A program made the position numbers and the translations under genes. DNA of 64,000 nucleotides, taken from the NCBI GenBank assembly GCA_003251535.1, contig QKFD01000095.1:1-64000 (forward strand), read 5' to 3'. A model generated the notes under the pieces. That model made no database searches. It saw only the letters and a list, made by a program, of their open reading frames with translations, and was not told the origin of the DNA. How positions within the stretch are numbered: position 1 is the first letter of the stretch; the number at the start of each line of letters is the position of its first letter. This DNA is from Chromatiales bacterium. GTDB taxonomy: Bacteria > Pseudomonadota > Gammaproteobacteria > Thiohalomonadales > Thiohalomonadaceae. Positions 8,968 to 18,832 of this stretch are shown here, piece by piece.

Positions 8968-9004
8968 CAACCCCTCCCACCATCGTCATCCCGGGAGAGA
9001 GCCC

Positions 9005-10384
9005 ATGAATGCGCAAGAGATCCAGCGCCTGCTCGATGAGCCGGCCTGCGCCCATAACCAGAGCGCCAAGAGTGGCTGCGCCAAGGGCAAACCCGGCGCC
9101 ACCCAAGGCGGCTGCGCATTCGACGGCGCCCAGATCGCCCTGCTGCCCATCGCCGATGCCGCCCACATCGTCCACGGCCCCATCGGCTGCGCCGGCAGCT
9201 CGTGGGACGCCCGCGGCACCCGCTCCTCCGGCCCCACCCTCTATCGCACCGGCATGACCACCGATCTCTCCAACATCGATGTGGTCATGGGGCGGGGTGA
9301 GGAGCGGCTCTTCTTCTCGGTGAAAGAGGCGATCGAGAAGTACCAACCGGCGGCGGTCTTTATCTACAGCACCTGCGTCACCGCCCTCCAGGGGGATGAC
9401 CTCGGCGCGGTGGCCAAGGCGGCCAGCGAGCGCTGGGGGGTGCCGGTGGTGCCGGTGGATTGCGCCGGTTTTTATGGCGGGAAGAACTTTGGCAACCGCA
9501 TCGCCGGTGATGTGCTCTGCCGCCATGTCATCGGTGGCCGCGAGCCGGAGCCGGTGCCGGCCTCGGCGCAGCGCCCCGGGGTGACGGTCCACGACATCAA
9601 CCTCATCGGCGAATACAACATCGTGGGCGAGTTTTGGCAGGTGGCGCCGCTGTTTGACGAGTTGGGGCTGCGCATCCTCTGCACCCTCTCCGGCGACGCC
9701 CGCTTCCGCGAGGTGCAGTGGATGCACCGGGCGGAGGTGAACATGGTGGTCTGCTCCAAGGCGATGCTAAATGTCGCCCGCCAGCTGCATGAGCAGTACG
9801 CCACCCCCTACTTTGAAGGCAGTTTCTACGGCATCGCCGACACCTCAAGCGCGCTACGCGGCTTCGCCCGCTTGCTGGATGACCCGGCCCTGACGGCGCG
9901 CACCGAGGCGCTGATCGCCCGTGAGGAGGCGCAGACGCGGGCGGAGCTGGCGCGTTGGGCCGAGCGCTTGACCGGCAAGCGGGCGCTCATCTTCTCCGGC
10001 GGGGTCAAGTCGTGGTCGATCATCTCGGCGCTCCAGGATCTGGGGATCACGGTGGTGGCCAGCGGCACCGAGAAGTCCACCGAGGAGGATCGCGCCCGTA
10101 TCCGCGAGCTGATGGGGGAGGAGACCCGCATGATCGACGACAACGACCAGGCGGCCCTGATGGCCACCTGCCGCGACTACGGCGCCGATATCCTCATCGC
10201 CGGTGGCCGCTACCTCCAGGCGGCGCTGAAGTCGGGTATCCCCTTCCTCGACATCAACCACGAGCGCGATTTTGGCTACGCCGGTTACAGCGGCATCGTT
10301 GAGCTGGCGCGCCAGCTCGCCCACGCCATCTCCAGTCCCATCTGGCCGCAGATCCACCGTCCGGCCCCGTGGCGCTGCCACTAA
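9005..10384 (+). CDS. nifE: Nitrogenase FeMo-cofactor scaffold NifE
   Basis: NifE (459 residues) forms an alpha2beta2 complex with NifN on which the FeMo-cofactor precursor from NifB is matured before transfer to the MoFe protein. It belongs to the nitrogenase component 1 family and keeps the cofactor/cluster-region cysteines (GGCAFDGAQ, Cys37; [10 protein letters not shown], Cys62; [11 protein letters not shown]). [13 protein letters not shown] is typical of NifE and argues against NifD. The start at 9005 is chosen because of GGGAGAGA upstream and the sigma-54 promoter just before it; an in-frame start at 8939 would overlap that promoter. nifN follows after 25 bases. Confidence 0.92.
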   Translation: MNAQEIQRLLDEPACAHNQSAKSGCAKGKPGATQGGCAFDGAQIALLPIADAAHIVHGPIGCAGSSWDARGTRSSGPTLYRTGMTTDLSNIDVVMGRGEERLFFSVKEAIEKYQPAAVFIYSTCVTALQGDDLGAVAKAASERWGVPVVPVDCAGFYGGKNFGNRIAGDVLCRHVIGGREPEPVPASAQRPGVTVHDINLIGEYNIVGEFWQVAPLFDELGLRILCTLSGDARFREVQWMHRAEVNMVVCSKAMLNVARQLHEQYATPYFEGSFYGIADTSSALRGFARLLDDPALTARTEALIAREEAQTRAELARWAERLTGKRALIFSGGVKSWSIISALQDLGITVVASGTEKSTEEDRARIRELMGEETRMIDDNDQAALMATCRDYGADILIAGGRYLQAALKSGIPFLDINHERDFGYAGYSGIVELARQLAHAISSPIWPQIHRPAPWRCH

Positions 10385-10409
10385 CAGTCGCCACCCCGAG
10401 GAGGGCTCC

Positions 10410-11789
10410 ATGACCACCGTAGTGACCCCCAATAAGGCGCTGACCGTCGATCCGCTCAAGGTCAGTCAACCGATGGGCGCCGTGCTGGCGCTGCTCGGTA
10501 TCGATCGCTCACTCCCCCTGGAACACGGCGCGCAGGGCTGCACCGCCTTTAGCAAGGTCTTCTTCACCCGCCACTTCCGGGAGCCGATCCCGTTGCAGAC
10601 CACCGCCATGGACCACAGCGTGACGGTGATGGGGGCCGACGCCAGTGTGGTGACCGCCCTCGCCACCATCGCCGAGAACCACCACCCCGATCTCATCGGC
10701 CTGGTCACCACCGGCCTCAGTGAGACCCAAGGGGCCGATATCCTCCGCACGGTGCGGGAGTTTCGCCTGGCCTATCCCCACTTCAGTGAGGTGGCGGTGG
10801 TGGCGATCAATGCGCCGGATACGGTCGGCTGTCTGGAGTCGGGCTACGCCCTGGCGCTGGAGGCGCTGGTGGAGGAGCTGGTGCCGGTAGGGCGGCGGGC
10901 GGGCCAGCGGCCGCAACAGGTCAATGTGCTGGCCGGCTCGCTGCTCACCCCGGGGGATATCGAGGTGCTGGGGGAGTGGATCGCCGCCTTCGGTCTCACC
11001 CCCTGCTTCCTCCCTGATCTCGGCAGCTCGCTAGATGGTCGTCTCACCCCCCTCGGCTTCTCCAATCTCACCGTCGGTGGCAGCCGGCTGGCGGATATCG
11101 CCACCATGGGGGAGGCGGCCGCCACGCTGGTGATCGGCCCCTCCTTACAGCGCGCTGCCGACCGGTTGCGGGAGCGCACTGGGGTGCCCGACTACCGCTT
11201 TGACGGCCTGCTGGGATTGATGGCGTGTGATCGCTTCACCGCCACCTTGGCGGCCATCGCTCACCGCTCGGTGCCGGAGGTGATCGAGCGACAGCGGGCG
11301 CAGCTGCTGGACGCGATGGTCGATGGCCACCTCCAGTTTGGCGGGGCGCGGGTCGGGGTGGCGGCGGATCCCGATCTACTCGGCATGTGGGTCACCTTCC
11401 TGAGCGATCTGGGTATCGAGACCGTGGCCGCGGTGGCGGCGGCACGGGGTGACGGGTTGGCCCGGCTCCCCATCGAGACGGTGACGGTGGGGGATCTGGA
11501 GGACCTTGAAACCGCTGCCCGGGCCGCCGGGGCACAGTTGATCATCGCCAACTCCCATGCCGCTGAACCGGCGCGTCGGCTGCGGGTGCCGTTGCTGCGG
11601 GCCGGCTTTCCTCTCTATGACCGGCTCGGCGCCTACGCCCGGCGCTGGGTGGGCTACAGCGGATCGCGCCAGGCGCTGTTTGATATCGCCAACCTGCTGG
11701 CGGAGCAGCGGCCCGGCATTGCGCCCCACCGCTCCATCTACTGGAACGATACCCCGCGGGCCGCGGAGTGGTCGGTCGGTGCAGGTTAG
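10410..11789 (+). CDS. nifN: Nitrogenase FeMo-cofactor scaffold NifN
   Basis: NifN (459 residues) is the partner subunit of NifE in FeMo-cofactor assembly. Start at the ATG at 10410, with GAGGAGGG directly upstream. The N-terminus (PLKVSQPMGAVLALLGIDRS) and the cluster-binding region LEHGAQGCTAFSKVFFTRHF are characteristic. Further family blocks are ETQGADI and NVLAGSLLTPGDIE. It follows nifE and precedes nifX in the usual order and spacing, so the three form one operon. Confidence 0.92.
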   Translation: MTTVVTPNKALTVDPLKVSQPMGAVLALLGIDRSLPLEHGAQGCTAFSKVFFTRHFREPIPLQTTAMDHSVTVMGADASVVTALATIAENHHPDLIGLVTTGLSETQGADILRTVREFRLAYPHFSEVAVVAINAPDTVGCLESGYALALEALVEELVPVGRRAGQRPQQVNVLAGSLLTPGDIEVLGEWIAAFGLTPCFLPDLGSSLDGRLTPLGFSNLTVGGSRLADIATMGEAAATLVIGPSLQRAADRLRERTGVPDYRFDGLLGLMACDRFTATLAAIAHRSVPEVIERQRAQLLDAMVDGHLQFGGARVGVAADPDLLGMWVTFLSDLGIETVAAVAAARGDGLARLPIETVTVGDLEDLETAARAAGAQLIIANSHAAEPARRLRVPLLRAGFPLYDRLGAYARRWVGYSGSRQALFDIANLLAEQRPGIAPHRSIYWNDTPRAAEWSVGAG

Positions 11790-11838
11790 CGCCGCCCTCC
11801 CGTTCGCCCCTCTCTCGCCCTGACCAGGAGACCCATCC

Positions 11839-12360
11839 ATGTTACGAGTCGCGTTTGCTTCCACCGATCAGGTCCATGTCGATCTCCACTTCGGCGCCGC
11901 CGAGCGCTTCGTCGTCTATGACGTCTCCCCTGGCGAGGCGGAGCTGGTGGGGATCGGTGAATTTACCCCGGCGCTGATGACCGGCCAGAACCGCTTCCAG
12001 CACCTGACCGAGGACCAGGTGGTGCCGGTGCCGTTTGAGTCGATGTACCCCTCCCCGGAGGAGTTACAGAAGCCACCGGAGGATAAGGTGGTGGCCAAGC
12101 TGGAGTTCCTCCAAGGGTGTGGCGCCATCTATGCCGCCTCCATCGGCACCTCCTCCATCAAGCGGCTGATGGTGGCTGGGATCCAGCCCATCATCGTTGA
12201 CCACGGCCACCTGATTGTCGATCTGCTGAACGATGTCAGCCGCGCCCTGACGCGGGGTGGGGTGGCGTGGGTGGAGCGGGCGGTCGCCCAACCCAAGACC
12301 ACGGACCGCTTCGCCGGCATGGCGGAGCGGGGCTGGGGTGGCGCCGGGATGCAGCCATGA
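11839..12360 (+). CDS. nifX: NifX, FeMo-cofactor precursor carrier
   Basis: A 173-residue dinitrogenase iron-molybdenum cofactor-binding (NifX/NafY/NifB-C) family protein. The core (LRVAFASTDQVHVDLHFGAAERFVVYDV) and the segment with a single central Cys (FLQGCGAIYAASIG) match NifX, which carries NifB-co and VK-cluster intermediates between NifB and NifEN. It is preceded by AGGAG and lies 50 bases after nifN. Confidence 0.9.
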   Translation: MLRVAFASTDQVHVDLHFGAAERFVVYDVSPGEAELVGIGEFTPALMTGQNRFQHLTEDQVVPVPFESMYPSPEELQKPPEDKVVAKLEFLQGCGAIYAASIGTSSIKRLMVAGIQPIIVDHGHLIVDLLNDVSRALTRGGVAWVERAVAQPKTTDRFAGMAERGWGGAGMQP

Positions 12361-12403
12361 GCGCGCCAGGGGTGGTCTGGGCGGGGCAGCGGGGGGCGCC
12401 GAG

Positions 12404-13273
12404 ATGAAGTTCGCCCTCTCCACCCTGGCCCTGCCGGCAGGGACTCACGGGGCCTGGCTCCCTACCCTGGCGCAGCTCGGTCTCTCCGGGCTGGAGGTGG
12501 TGCCGCACCACACCTGGCGCGGCCGCGACCCCGCCAGCCTGGGGCCAGAGGCGGCGGTATTGGCACGGGCCGCTCGGTTGGCGGAGGTGGAGATCGTCGG
12601 GCTGCATGGCCTGCTGGATGACGCCCCCGAGGCGGGACTCTTTCAGGGGAAGGAGGCGCTGCAACGGGCAGTGGAGCGCATTGTCCAGCTATCGAGCGTC
12701 TGCCGTGATCTGGGGGGGCGCAGCCTGGTGTTGGGGGGGCAGCGTTGGCGAGGCGAGTTGGATGAGATGACCGCTTGGGGTGAGCTGCTGCAACTGCTGG
12801 ATCGGGTCCTGCCGCAGATCGAGGGGCACGGCACCGTGCTCTGTATCGATCCCCTCGCGCCCGAGCGGGCCGACTTCTGCCAGCGTGCCAACGAGTGCCG
12901 CCTGTTGGTGGACTACGTGGGCCACCCCGCGCTCGGTTTCCAACTCAACTCGGCGGTGATGGTGGCCAATGGTGAGACCGGTCACGCCCCCTTCTCGGTG
13001 CTGCGCGGGCGGCTCGATCTATTCCACGCCGCGGAGCCGGATCTACTCCCCATTACCACCTCCGGTCGGGTGGACCACACCGACTTTCGGCGCCACCTGG
13101 CCGCCATCAGTTTCCGTGAGTGGGTGGTGCTGCATCAACGGGCGACGGCCGATGTCGCCCCCGATCTGGAGCAGGCGGCGCGTCGGCTCACTTACCACTA
13201 CCGGCGGCGTGACAACGCCAGCCTGGTGCAGCTGGTCGCCGCTGGTGCCGCCAGTTGCCCAACAGCCCATTAG
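12404..13273 (+). CDS. Xylose isomerase-like TIM-barrel protein in nif operon
   Basis: A 289-residue protein with the pattern of the sugar phosphate isomerase/epimerase (AP endonuclease family 2) TIM barrel: MKFALSTLALPAG at strand 1, LGLSGLEVVPHHTW at strand 2, VEIVGLHGLL at strand 3, SLVLGGQRW at strand 4 and LCIDPLAP near strand 6. It lies between nifX and the Nfu-like gene on the same strand, and starts 44 bases past the nifX stop. The start at 12404 is chosen over an upstream frame that would overlap nifX. The substrate is unknown. Its place in the operon suggests a role tied to nitrogen fixation, but this is inference. Confidence 0.7.
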   Translation: MKFALSTLALPAGTHGAWLPTLAQLGLSGLEVVPHHTWRGRDPASLGPEAAVLARAARLAEVEIVGLHGLLDDAPEAGLFQGKEALQRAVERIVQLSSVCRDLGGRSLVLGGQRWRGELDEMTAWGELLQLLDRVLPQIEGHGTVLCIDPLAPERADFCQRANECRLLVDYVGHPALGFQLNSAVMVANGETGHAPFSVLRGRLDLFHAAEPDLLPITTSGRVDHTDFRRHLAAISFREWVVLHQRATADVAPDLEQAARRLTYHYRRRDNASLVQLVAAGAASCPTAH

Positions 13274-13297
13274 AGAGTGCGAGCGAGGTGAACAGTT

Positions 13298-13585
13298 ATG
13301 TGTGAAGAGGCGCTTGAGCTGGACCAGGAGCAGTCGTTGCGGCCGGCGATCGATCTGGCCCCCCACCAGGGCCTCATCGCCGCCACCGTGGAGGCGCTGC
13401 GCCCCGTTGCCCAGCGCGACGGGGGGGACCTGGAGCTGGTGCGGGTGGAGGGGGATCGGGTCTTCATCCGCTTGAAGGGGGCCTGCACCACCTGTGCCCA
13501 CGCCGGCCACACCCTGGGTGGCGTGCGGCGCGAGCTGATGCAGCAGTTGGGGGTGCCGTTGCGGGTGGTGCCGGCTGCCGGTTGA
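13298..13585 (+). CDS. Nfu-type NifU C-terminal domain protein
   Basis: A 95-residue stand-alone NifU C-terminal (Nfu) domain, which binds a labile [4Fe-4S] cluster between subunits for delivery to apoproteins. The CxxC motif is clear (GACTTCAHAG, Cys63 and Cys66), and GGDLELVRVEGDRVFIRLKG is the usual preceding strand pair. It is 24 bases after the TIM-barrel gene at the end of the nif run. The full-length NifU and NifS genes are not in this window. Confidence 0.85.
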   Translation: MCEEALELDQEQSLRPAIDLAPHQGLIAATVEALRPVAQRDGGDLELVRVEGDRVFIRLKGACTTCAHAGHTLGGVRRELMQQLGVPLRVVPAAG

Positions 13586-13603
13586 GTCGTGGCGATCCGC
13601 GCC

Positions 13604-14605
13604 TCACCCCTCCTGTCCTGGTCGCGGGTCGCTGAAGAGCTTTTTGCGTACCTGGGTGCGGTAGAGGGTGGGGGTGGCGCCGGTGTGGCGGCGGAACACC
13701 ACGGCGAAGTGGCCGGCGCTGCTGTAGCCGACGTGGTGGGCGATCTCCGTGATGGAGAGGTTGCTCCCTTTGAGCAGCGCCTTGGCATTCTCAATGCGGA
13801 TCTGCGCTAGGTAGTCACTCGGGCTCTGACCGCAGGCGGCCTTGAGGCGGCGGTGGAGGGTGCGCACCGTCATCCCAAAGCGGGCCGCCAGTTTCACCAT
13901 GGAGATCTCCTGTTCGTAGTGCCGATGGAGCCACTCCTGTAGCGCCACGATGGCGTCATCGCTGTGGGGATTGCTCCGCTCCGGATCGAACATCCGCTCT
14001 TGGGTGGACTGACGGATCTCCGGGGAGAACTGGCACTCCACCGCCGCGGCGATGGCGCTGCCGAAGGTGTCGCGGATGAGCTGAACCAACATATCGGCGA
14101 GGGCGTTGACGCTGCCAACACAGAAGATGCGGCCCGACTTGGTGATGAGGTGATCACGCTTTAGCACCACCTCGGGGTAGCGCTGGGCAAAGCGCTCAAA
14201 GTAGTACCAGTGGGTCGTGGCCGGCTGGCCGCGAAGTAGCCCCGCCTCGGCGAGCAGAAAACTGGCGCTGCCGGCGGAGACCAACCGGCAACCGTCCCCC
14301 CACTGCCGTTGCAGCCAGGTCAACAGCGCCGGTGTCCGCTTGGCCAGGGCCAGTGGGTCGCGCCAGAGGGCCGGCAGAATGATGAGATCGGTCCGTTCCA
14401 CTGCCGCAAACGGGGTGCTGGGCAGGAGCTGCACCCCGCCCATCATGGTGACCGGGGCGCCATCTAGCCCCACCAGCTGCACCTCGACCGCCTCCCGTTG
14501 CCGCCGCCGCCGTAGCAGCTCATTGGTGGCGTGGAGCATCTCCAGCGAGAGTCCAACGCTGGAGCTGAGGCCCTGGGGGTAGAGCAGGAGGGAGACGTGG
14601 CGCAT
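13604..14605 (-). CDS. GlxA-type AraC-family transcriptional regulator
   Basis: A 333-residue regulator with an N-terminal DJ-1/PfpI (class I glutamine amidotransferase-like) domain (about 1-180) and a C-terminal AraC double helix-turn-helix (about 225-320, with SMVKLAARFGMTVRTLHRR and HVGYSSAGHFAVVFRRHTG). Family members sense small metabolites and often control catabolic genes. It is convergent with the nif run and transcribed after fabY, with 41 bases between fabY and its start. The regulated genes cannot be told from the sequence. Confidence 0.88.
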   Translation of the reverse strand: MRHVSLLLYPQGLSSSVGLSLEMLHATNELLRRRRQREAVEVQLVGLDGAPVTMMGGVQLLPSTPFAAVERTDLIILPALWRDPLALAKRTPALLTWLQRQWGDGCRLVSAGSASFLLAEAGLLRGQPATTHWYYFERFAQRYPEVVLKRDHLITKSGRIFCVGSVNALADMLVQLIRDTFGSAIAAAVECQFSPEIRQSTQERMFDPERSNPHSDDAIVALQEWLHRHYEQEISMVKLAARFGMTVRTLHRRLKAACGQSPSDYLAQIRIENAKALLKGSNLSITEIAHHVGYSSAGHFAVVFRRHTGATPTLYRTQVRKKLFSDPRPGQEG

Positions 14606-14646
14606 GGCGCTGCCGATGATACCCCGGGAGATTGACCGGCCGCGCC

Positions 14647-16506
14647 TTAGGGCTCCCGCAGATCGGGATAGAGGGGGGATGACTCGAAGCGGATGGCGGC
14701 GTGGTGGCCATTGAGGGTGAGCTGTTCGCCGTCCAGCTGCACATCCTCAGCGCCGAGGATCCCCTGGCCGAAGCGGTAGATGGGGCGATCTTCGCCGCGC
14801 AGGATCGCCGCTTGGTAGGCCTCGGCCGCCTGCTGTACCACCGCGTTGCGGGCGGCGTACTGCCCCATCGCCTCGGCACCGTGGCGCTTGGCCAGTAGGC
14901 GTTTGACCACGTGGGGGGCCAGGAGGCAGGCGCTGGCGTTGTTGCCGCCAAACCCCTTGGCGTTGAGGAAGGTGACATCGATCCCCTCGCGCCCCACCTC
15001 CTGGTGGTGGCGACTCAACAGCAGCCGCTCGGCGTGGACATCCTCCGCCACCTGATCGAGGGTGGTGATGCCGGGGAGATAGCCGTGCGCCCAGACCCCG
15101 AGGCTGGCGGCCAGTTGATCGCCCGCGGCCGCCCCCAGCGAGTGGCCGAGATAGCACTTCACCGCGGCCACCGGCCAGCGCTCGATCCCAAAGGCGCGGG
15201 CGGTGTTATCGAGGATGTGGGACTCGGTGACCCGGTTTTGGGGGGTGCTGCTGCCGTGGGCCTGGACGTAACTACGGTGCCGGATGGCGGTCTCGCCTAG
15301 CAGATCGCGGGCGGCGGCCACCGCCCGCGCCAGGGTGATGTAGTTGCCCACCCCCGGGGCCGAGATGGAGCGCTTGTAGCCATCGGCATGGATGAAGACC
15401 TCATTGATGCCGCCGTAGATGGTGGCCCCCAGCTCCAGCGCCAAGGCGTCGTCAAACAGCACCAAAAACTGTGCCGACTCCGCCAGGACGAAGCCGCAGT
15501 TGCGGCCAAAGGGGCGGCTGGCGCGCCGGTAGTCGGGGGTATCGGCGCCATCCAGCGCCAGCAGCTCGGCGTCGGTCGCCAGCGCACTCATGGCGGCGTA
15601 GCCCTCGACGATCTCCTGCGTGATGGGGGCCTCGCTGTTGCCGACCACCGCCACCCGGATACGCCCGGCCTGGATGTCGCGCACTGCCTGATTGAGGTTG
15701 TAGAGGAAGGAGGCGCAGGCGCCCATGTTGGAGCTGGTGTAGCCGACGCTACCGAGCAGATAGGCGTTGATGAAATCGGCCGGCATCTGTGCAAAGCCGA
15801 GGGCGCACTGCTTGGAGGTGGGCTGGCGGCCGCGGCTGCGGGCGCTCAGCAGGCCGCCGTTACCCGCCTCATCCAGCTGCCCCATGGCCGAGCCGGCGTA
15901 GACGCCGATCTCCACCGGATTGACCCGCTGGCGGATCTCCTCCCAATCGATACCCACCGTCTGGAGGGCATCAGAGGCGCCGAAGACGGTCATCTGGAGA
16001 CCGCGCGGTTGGTGATGGGAGGCGTAGCCGCGGCCTGGATCGAAGCCGCTCGGTAGCTGTCCCGCCACCTTCACTTGCGACTCATAGGGGGCCGGCAGAT
16101 AGAGCGCTTGGGGGGCGTGGGCGGTCACCTGCACCTGATCGCCGGCAAGCGGGGTGATCTGCCACTCCGGCGGCAGCCGCTTGGGGAGCTGTGTGCTGCG
16201 ACAGGTGAAGCTGATGGGCTGCTCACCCTCTAGTGGGAAGTGGCGGTGCCAGTGGAGCTGATCGGGATCGAAGTAGCGACTCTCCAGCCGGCGCACTAAG
16301 GTGCCGGCGTCGATCTGCTGGCGTAGCTCGGGGGCGCTCTTGCCGGCGGGATCCAGCTGCATCAGCTGCTGGAGCGAGCGGTAGGGGTGTTCCAATGCAG
16401 ACGCCGGGAGGGCATCGGCCACCATACGGCAGTAGCCGTGGTGGAAGCTGCTGCGGCCGGCCGCATTGACGCCGCCAAAGCCAACAATAACCGGGAGACG
16501 GACCAT
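14647..16506 (-). CDS. fabY: Beta-ketoacyl-ACP synthase FabY
   Basis: A 619-residue ketoacyl synthase resembling FabY of Pseudomonas aeruginosa, which condenses acetyl-CoA with malonyl-ACP to start fatty acid synthesis in some gammaproteobacteria instead of FabH. The N-terminus (LPVIVGFGGVNAAGRSSFHH) is diagnostic. The active-site Cys is Cys264 in MGACASFLYNL, and the two His are in VQAHGSSTPQN and YLGHSLGAAAG. The length fits FabY and exceeds FabF/FabB, which are about 410 residues. It is a single gene with no acyl carrier neighbours. Confidence 0.88.
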   Translation of the reverse strand: MVRLPVIVGFGGVNAAGRSSFHHGYCRMVADALPASALEHPYRSLQQLMQLDPAGKSAPELRQQIDAGTLVRRLESRYFDPDQLHWHRHFPLEGEQPISFTCRSTQLPKRLPPEWQITPLAGDQVQVTAHAPQALYLPAPYESQVKVAGQLPSGFDPGRGYASHHQPRGLQMTVFGASDALQTVGIDWEEIRQRVNPVEIGVYAGSAMGQLDEAGNGGLLSARSRGRQPTSKQCALGFAQMPADFINAYLLGSVGYTSSNMGACASFLYNLNQAVRDIQAGRIRVAVVGNSEAPITQEIVEGYAAMSALATDAELLALDGADTPDYRRASRPFGRNCGFVLAESAQFLVLFDDALALELGATIYGGINEVFIHADGYKRSISAPGVGNYITLARAVAAARDLLGETAIRHRSYVQAHGSSTPQNRVTESHILDNTARAFGIERWPVAAVKCYLGHSLGAAAGDQLAASLGVWAHGYLPGITTLDQVAEDVHAERLLLSRHHQEVGREGIDVTFLNAKGFGGNNASACLLAPHVVKRLLAKRHGAEAMGQYAARNAVVQQAAEAYQAAILRGEDRPIYRFGQGILGAEDVQLDGEQLTLNGHHAAIRFESSPLYPDLREP

Positions 16507-16641
16507 GGGTATGCTCTCAGGGTGGCCGCTAGGCGGCCGCTAGTGTACTCGCTCAGCGGCCGGTCGATTGGTCTGATTCGGACAGTAGATTTGCTATTTC
16601 GGACGGCCAGCGGGGCTATTTTTTAGGGTCAGAGCGGTGTC

Positions 16642-17559
16642 TCACCCTGCCAGGGGGCCTCTATCCCAATAGGGCTCGTCACCGAAGCGCAACACCATGA
16701 GATCGATCAACTGGCGCACCCGGCGCGGCAGATGGCGATGGCTAGGGTAGACCGCCCAGGCGGCGGTGGTGGGGAGCTGGTAGTCGGGCAGGATGGGCAG
16801 TAGCTCACCGCTGGCGAGGTGGCGGTAGAGCAGGAAGGTGGGGGCGACGGTGATGCCAAGCCCTTGGCGGGCCATCAGCACCTGGAGATCGCCGTTGTTG
16901 GCGCGCAGCCGCAGCGGCACCTTCACCTCGTGGCGGCGCCCATCGGGGCCGATGAAGGACCAGGTGGTGCCATCGGGGGCGTTGGCGTAGTGCAGCCCGG
17001 CGTGGTGGGCCAACTCCTCCGGGTGGCGCGGGGTACCGTGGCGGGCGAGATAGGCGGGACTGGCGCAGGCTACTAGCCGGATCGGGGCGAGGCGTCGGGC
17101 CACCAGGCTAGACTCCTCCAGGGTGGCGATGCGGAGCGTGAGATCAAACCCCTCCTCCACTAGATTGACCTGGCGGTCGTTGAGGTCGAGATCAAAGGTC
17201 ACCTGGGGGTGGCGCTCCAGAAACTCGCTGACCACCGGCGTCAGGTGCATCAAGCCAAACGAGAGGGGAGCCGCCATGCGGATCTGGCCGCGCAGCTCGC
17301 CCTCGTCGGTGAAGGAGCGCTCCACCTCCTCCAGATCGGCCAGCAGTCGCACCGCCCGTTCATAGAGCTGCTGCCCCGCCTCGGTGAGCGATAGGCGCCG
17401 GGTGGTGCGGTTTAGCAGACGGCTCCCCAAGCGCTCCTCTAGATCGGTAATGCGCCGGCTCACCGCCGACTTGGCGATCATCAAGCGCTCGGCCGCACCA
17501 CTGAAACTCCCCGCCTCAACCACTCGGACAAAGGTCTCCAACGCCTCGCAGCGGTCCAT
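16642..17559 (-). CDS. LysR-family transcriptional regulator
   Basis: A 305-residue LysR regulator. The winged helix is at residues 1-60 (MDRCEALETFVRVVEAGSFS, then AAERLMIAKSAVSRRITDLE), followed by the substrate-binding domain. The start is set at 17559, where the family N-terminus begins; an in-frame extension to 17727 would overlap the divergent cytochrome gene. It is divergent from the cytochrome b561 and YceI genes across 100 bases, so it likely controls them in the manner usual for LysR proteins. The ligand is unknown. Confidence 0.88.
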   Translation of the reverse strand: MDRCEALETFVRVVEAGSFSGAAERLMIAKSAVSRRITDLEERLGSRLLNRTTRRLSLTEAGQQLYERAVRLLADLEEVERSFTDEGELRGQIRMAAPLSFGLMHLTPVVSEFLERHPQVTFDLDLNDRQVNLVEEGFDLTLRIATLEESSLVARRLAPIRLVACASPAYLARHGTPRHPEELAHHAGLHYANAPDGTTWSFIGPDGRRHEVKVPLRLRANNGDLQVLMARQGLGITVAPTFLLYRHLASGELLPILPDYQLPTTAAWAVYPSHRHLPRRVRQLIDLMVLRFGDEPYWDRGPLAG

Positions 17560-17660
17560 TGTTCTTCCTAGGGCAATACTGTTTTGTAAATTGTCGGGAT
17601 TTTCACTCTTTTCGGCAACGGTAAACTCTCCACCTACACCCCTACCACTGGAGCGCCACC

Positions 17661-18203
17661 ATGCAGTTCCGCAACTCCCCAGAGCGCTATGGCGCCGTGG
17701 CCGTTGCCCTCCATTGGGGGGTGGCACTGCTCATCTTCGGCCTGTTTGGCCTCGGTCTCTGGATGACGGGGCTCAACTACTACGATCCTTGGTATCGGCA
17801 GGGGCCGGCGCTGCACAAGGCGCTCGGGGTGGGGATGGTGCTGCTAGTGGTGGTGCGTTTGGTGTGGCGCTGGCGCAGCCCGCCGCCGCCGCCCCTCGCC
17901 CACACCCCCTGGGAGCGGCGCCTGGCCGGCGTGGTGCATGGCCTGCTCTATCTCCTGATCTTCGCCATGGCCATCAGCGGCTATCTCATCTCCACTGCCG
18001 ATGGTCGCCCCCTACTGGTGGCAGGTCTTGCCATCCCTGCCACCCTGGTTGGCCTGCCGGAGCAGGCGGAGCGGGCCGGGGTGGTTCACTGGGGGTTGGC
18101 CTGGACGCTGTTGACGCTGGTGGCCCTCCACGCCGCCGCGGCCTTGAAGCACCACTTTATTGATCGCGATCGGACCTTGCTGCGCATGTTGGGCCGGTCA
18201 TAA
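17661..18203 (+). CDS. Cytochrome b561 family membrane protein
   Basis: A 180-residue diheme cytochrome b561 with four predicted membrane helices. Conserved His heme ligands are seen in ALHWGVALL, ALHKALG, VHGLLYLLIF and LHAAAALKHHF. The family moves electrons from the quinone pool or superoxide. It is immediately upstream of a YceI gene, a common pairing, and divergent from the LysR regulator. Confidence 0.9.
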   Translation: MQFRNSPERYGAVAVALHWGVALLIFGLFGLGLWMTGLNYYDPWYRQGPALHKALGVGMVLLVVVRLVWRWRSPPPPPLAHTPWERRLAGVVHGLLYLLIFAMAISGYLISTADGRPLLVAGLAIPATLVGLPEQAERAGVVHWGLAWTLLTLVALHAAAALKHHFIDRDRTLLRMLGRS

Positions 18204-18229
18204 CCCCGTCGAATAGGAGCGTAACGCCC

Positions 18230-18817
18230 ATGAAACCGATGATCCGCATCACCGCCTGTGCCGCCGCCCTACTGTGCGGCGCCTACGCCCTGCCGGCCGC
18301 CGCCGAGCACTACACCATCGACACCCAAGGGGCCCACGCCGCGATCCAGTTCCGCGTTAAACACCTGGGTTACTCCTGGCTGCTGGGGCGGTTCAATGAC
18401 TTCAACGGCAGCTTCGACTACGACAGCGCCAACCCCAAGGCCGCTGGAATTGAGGTGACGGTGCAGACCAAGAGCATCGACTCCAATCAGGCCGAGCGGG
18501 ACAAGCACCTGCGCAGCAAGGATTTCCTCGATGTAGATCGCTATCCTACCGCCCGCTTTGTCAGCACCGCCTATGAGCCGAAAGGGGATGGGAGCGGGGT
18601 GCTGCGGGGCGACTTCACCTTCCATGGCCATACCCAGCCCATCACCATCGCGGTGGAGGAGATCGGCGCCGGACCGGATCCGTGGGGGGGCTACCGCCGT
18701 GGTTTTGCCGGTACCACTACCCTGACGCTCAAGGATTGGGGGATCGACTACGACTTAGGGCCCGCCACCAAGGAGGTGGAGCTGTTCTTGTCGGTGGAGG
18801 GGATACGGCAGGAGTAG
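18230..18817 (+). CDS. Periplasmic YceI-family isoprenoid-binding protein
   Basis: A 195-residue YceI family lipocalin-like protein with a signal peptide (residues 1-25, ending YALPAAAEH). Family motifs include HAAIQFRVKHLGYSWLLGRF and the FTFHGHTQPI strand. Members bind polyisoprenoids such as ubiquinone precursors in the periplasm. It follows cytochrome b561 after 26 bases, which suggests a shared function in membrane quinone handling. Confidence 0.92.
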   Translation: MKPMIRITACAAALLCGAYALPAAAEHYTIDTQGAHAAIQFRVKHLGYSWLLGRFNDFNGSFDYDSANPKAAGIEVTVQTKSIDSNQAERDKHLRSKDFLDVDRYPTARFVSTAYEPKGDGSGVLRGDFTFHGHTQPITIAVEEIGAGPDPWGGYRRGFAGTTTLTLKDWGIDYDLGPATKEVELFLSVEGIRQE

Positions 18818-18832
18818 GGCATCGTCAGCGGA

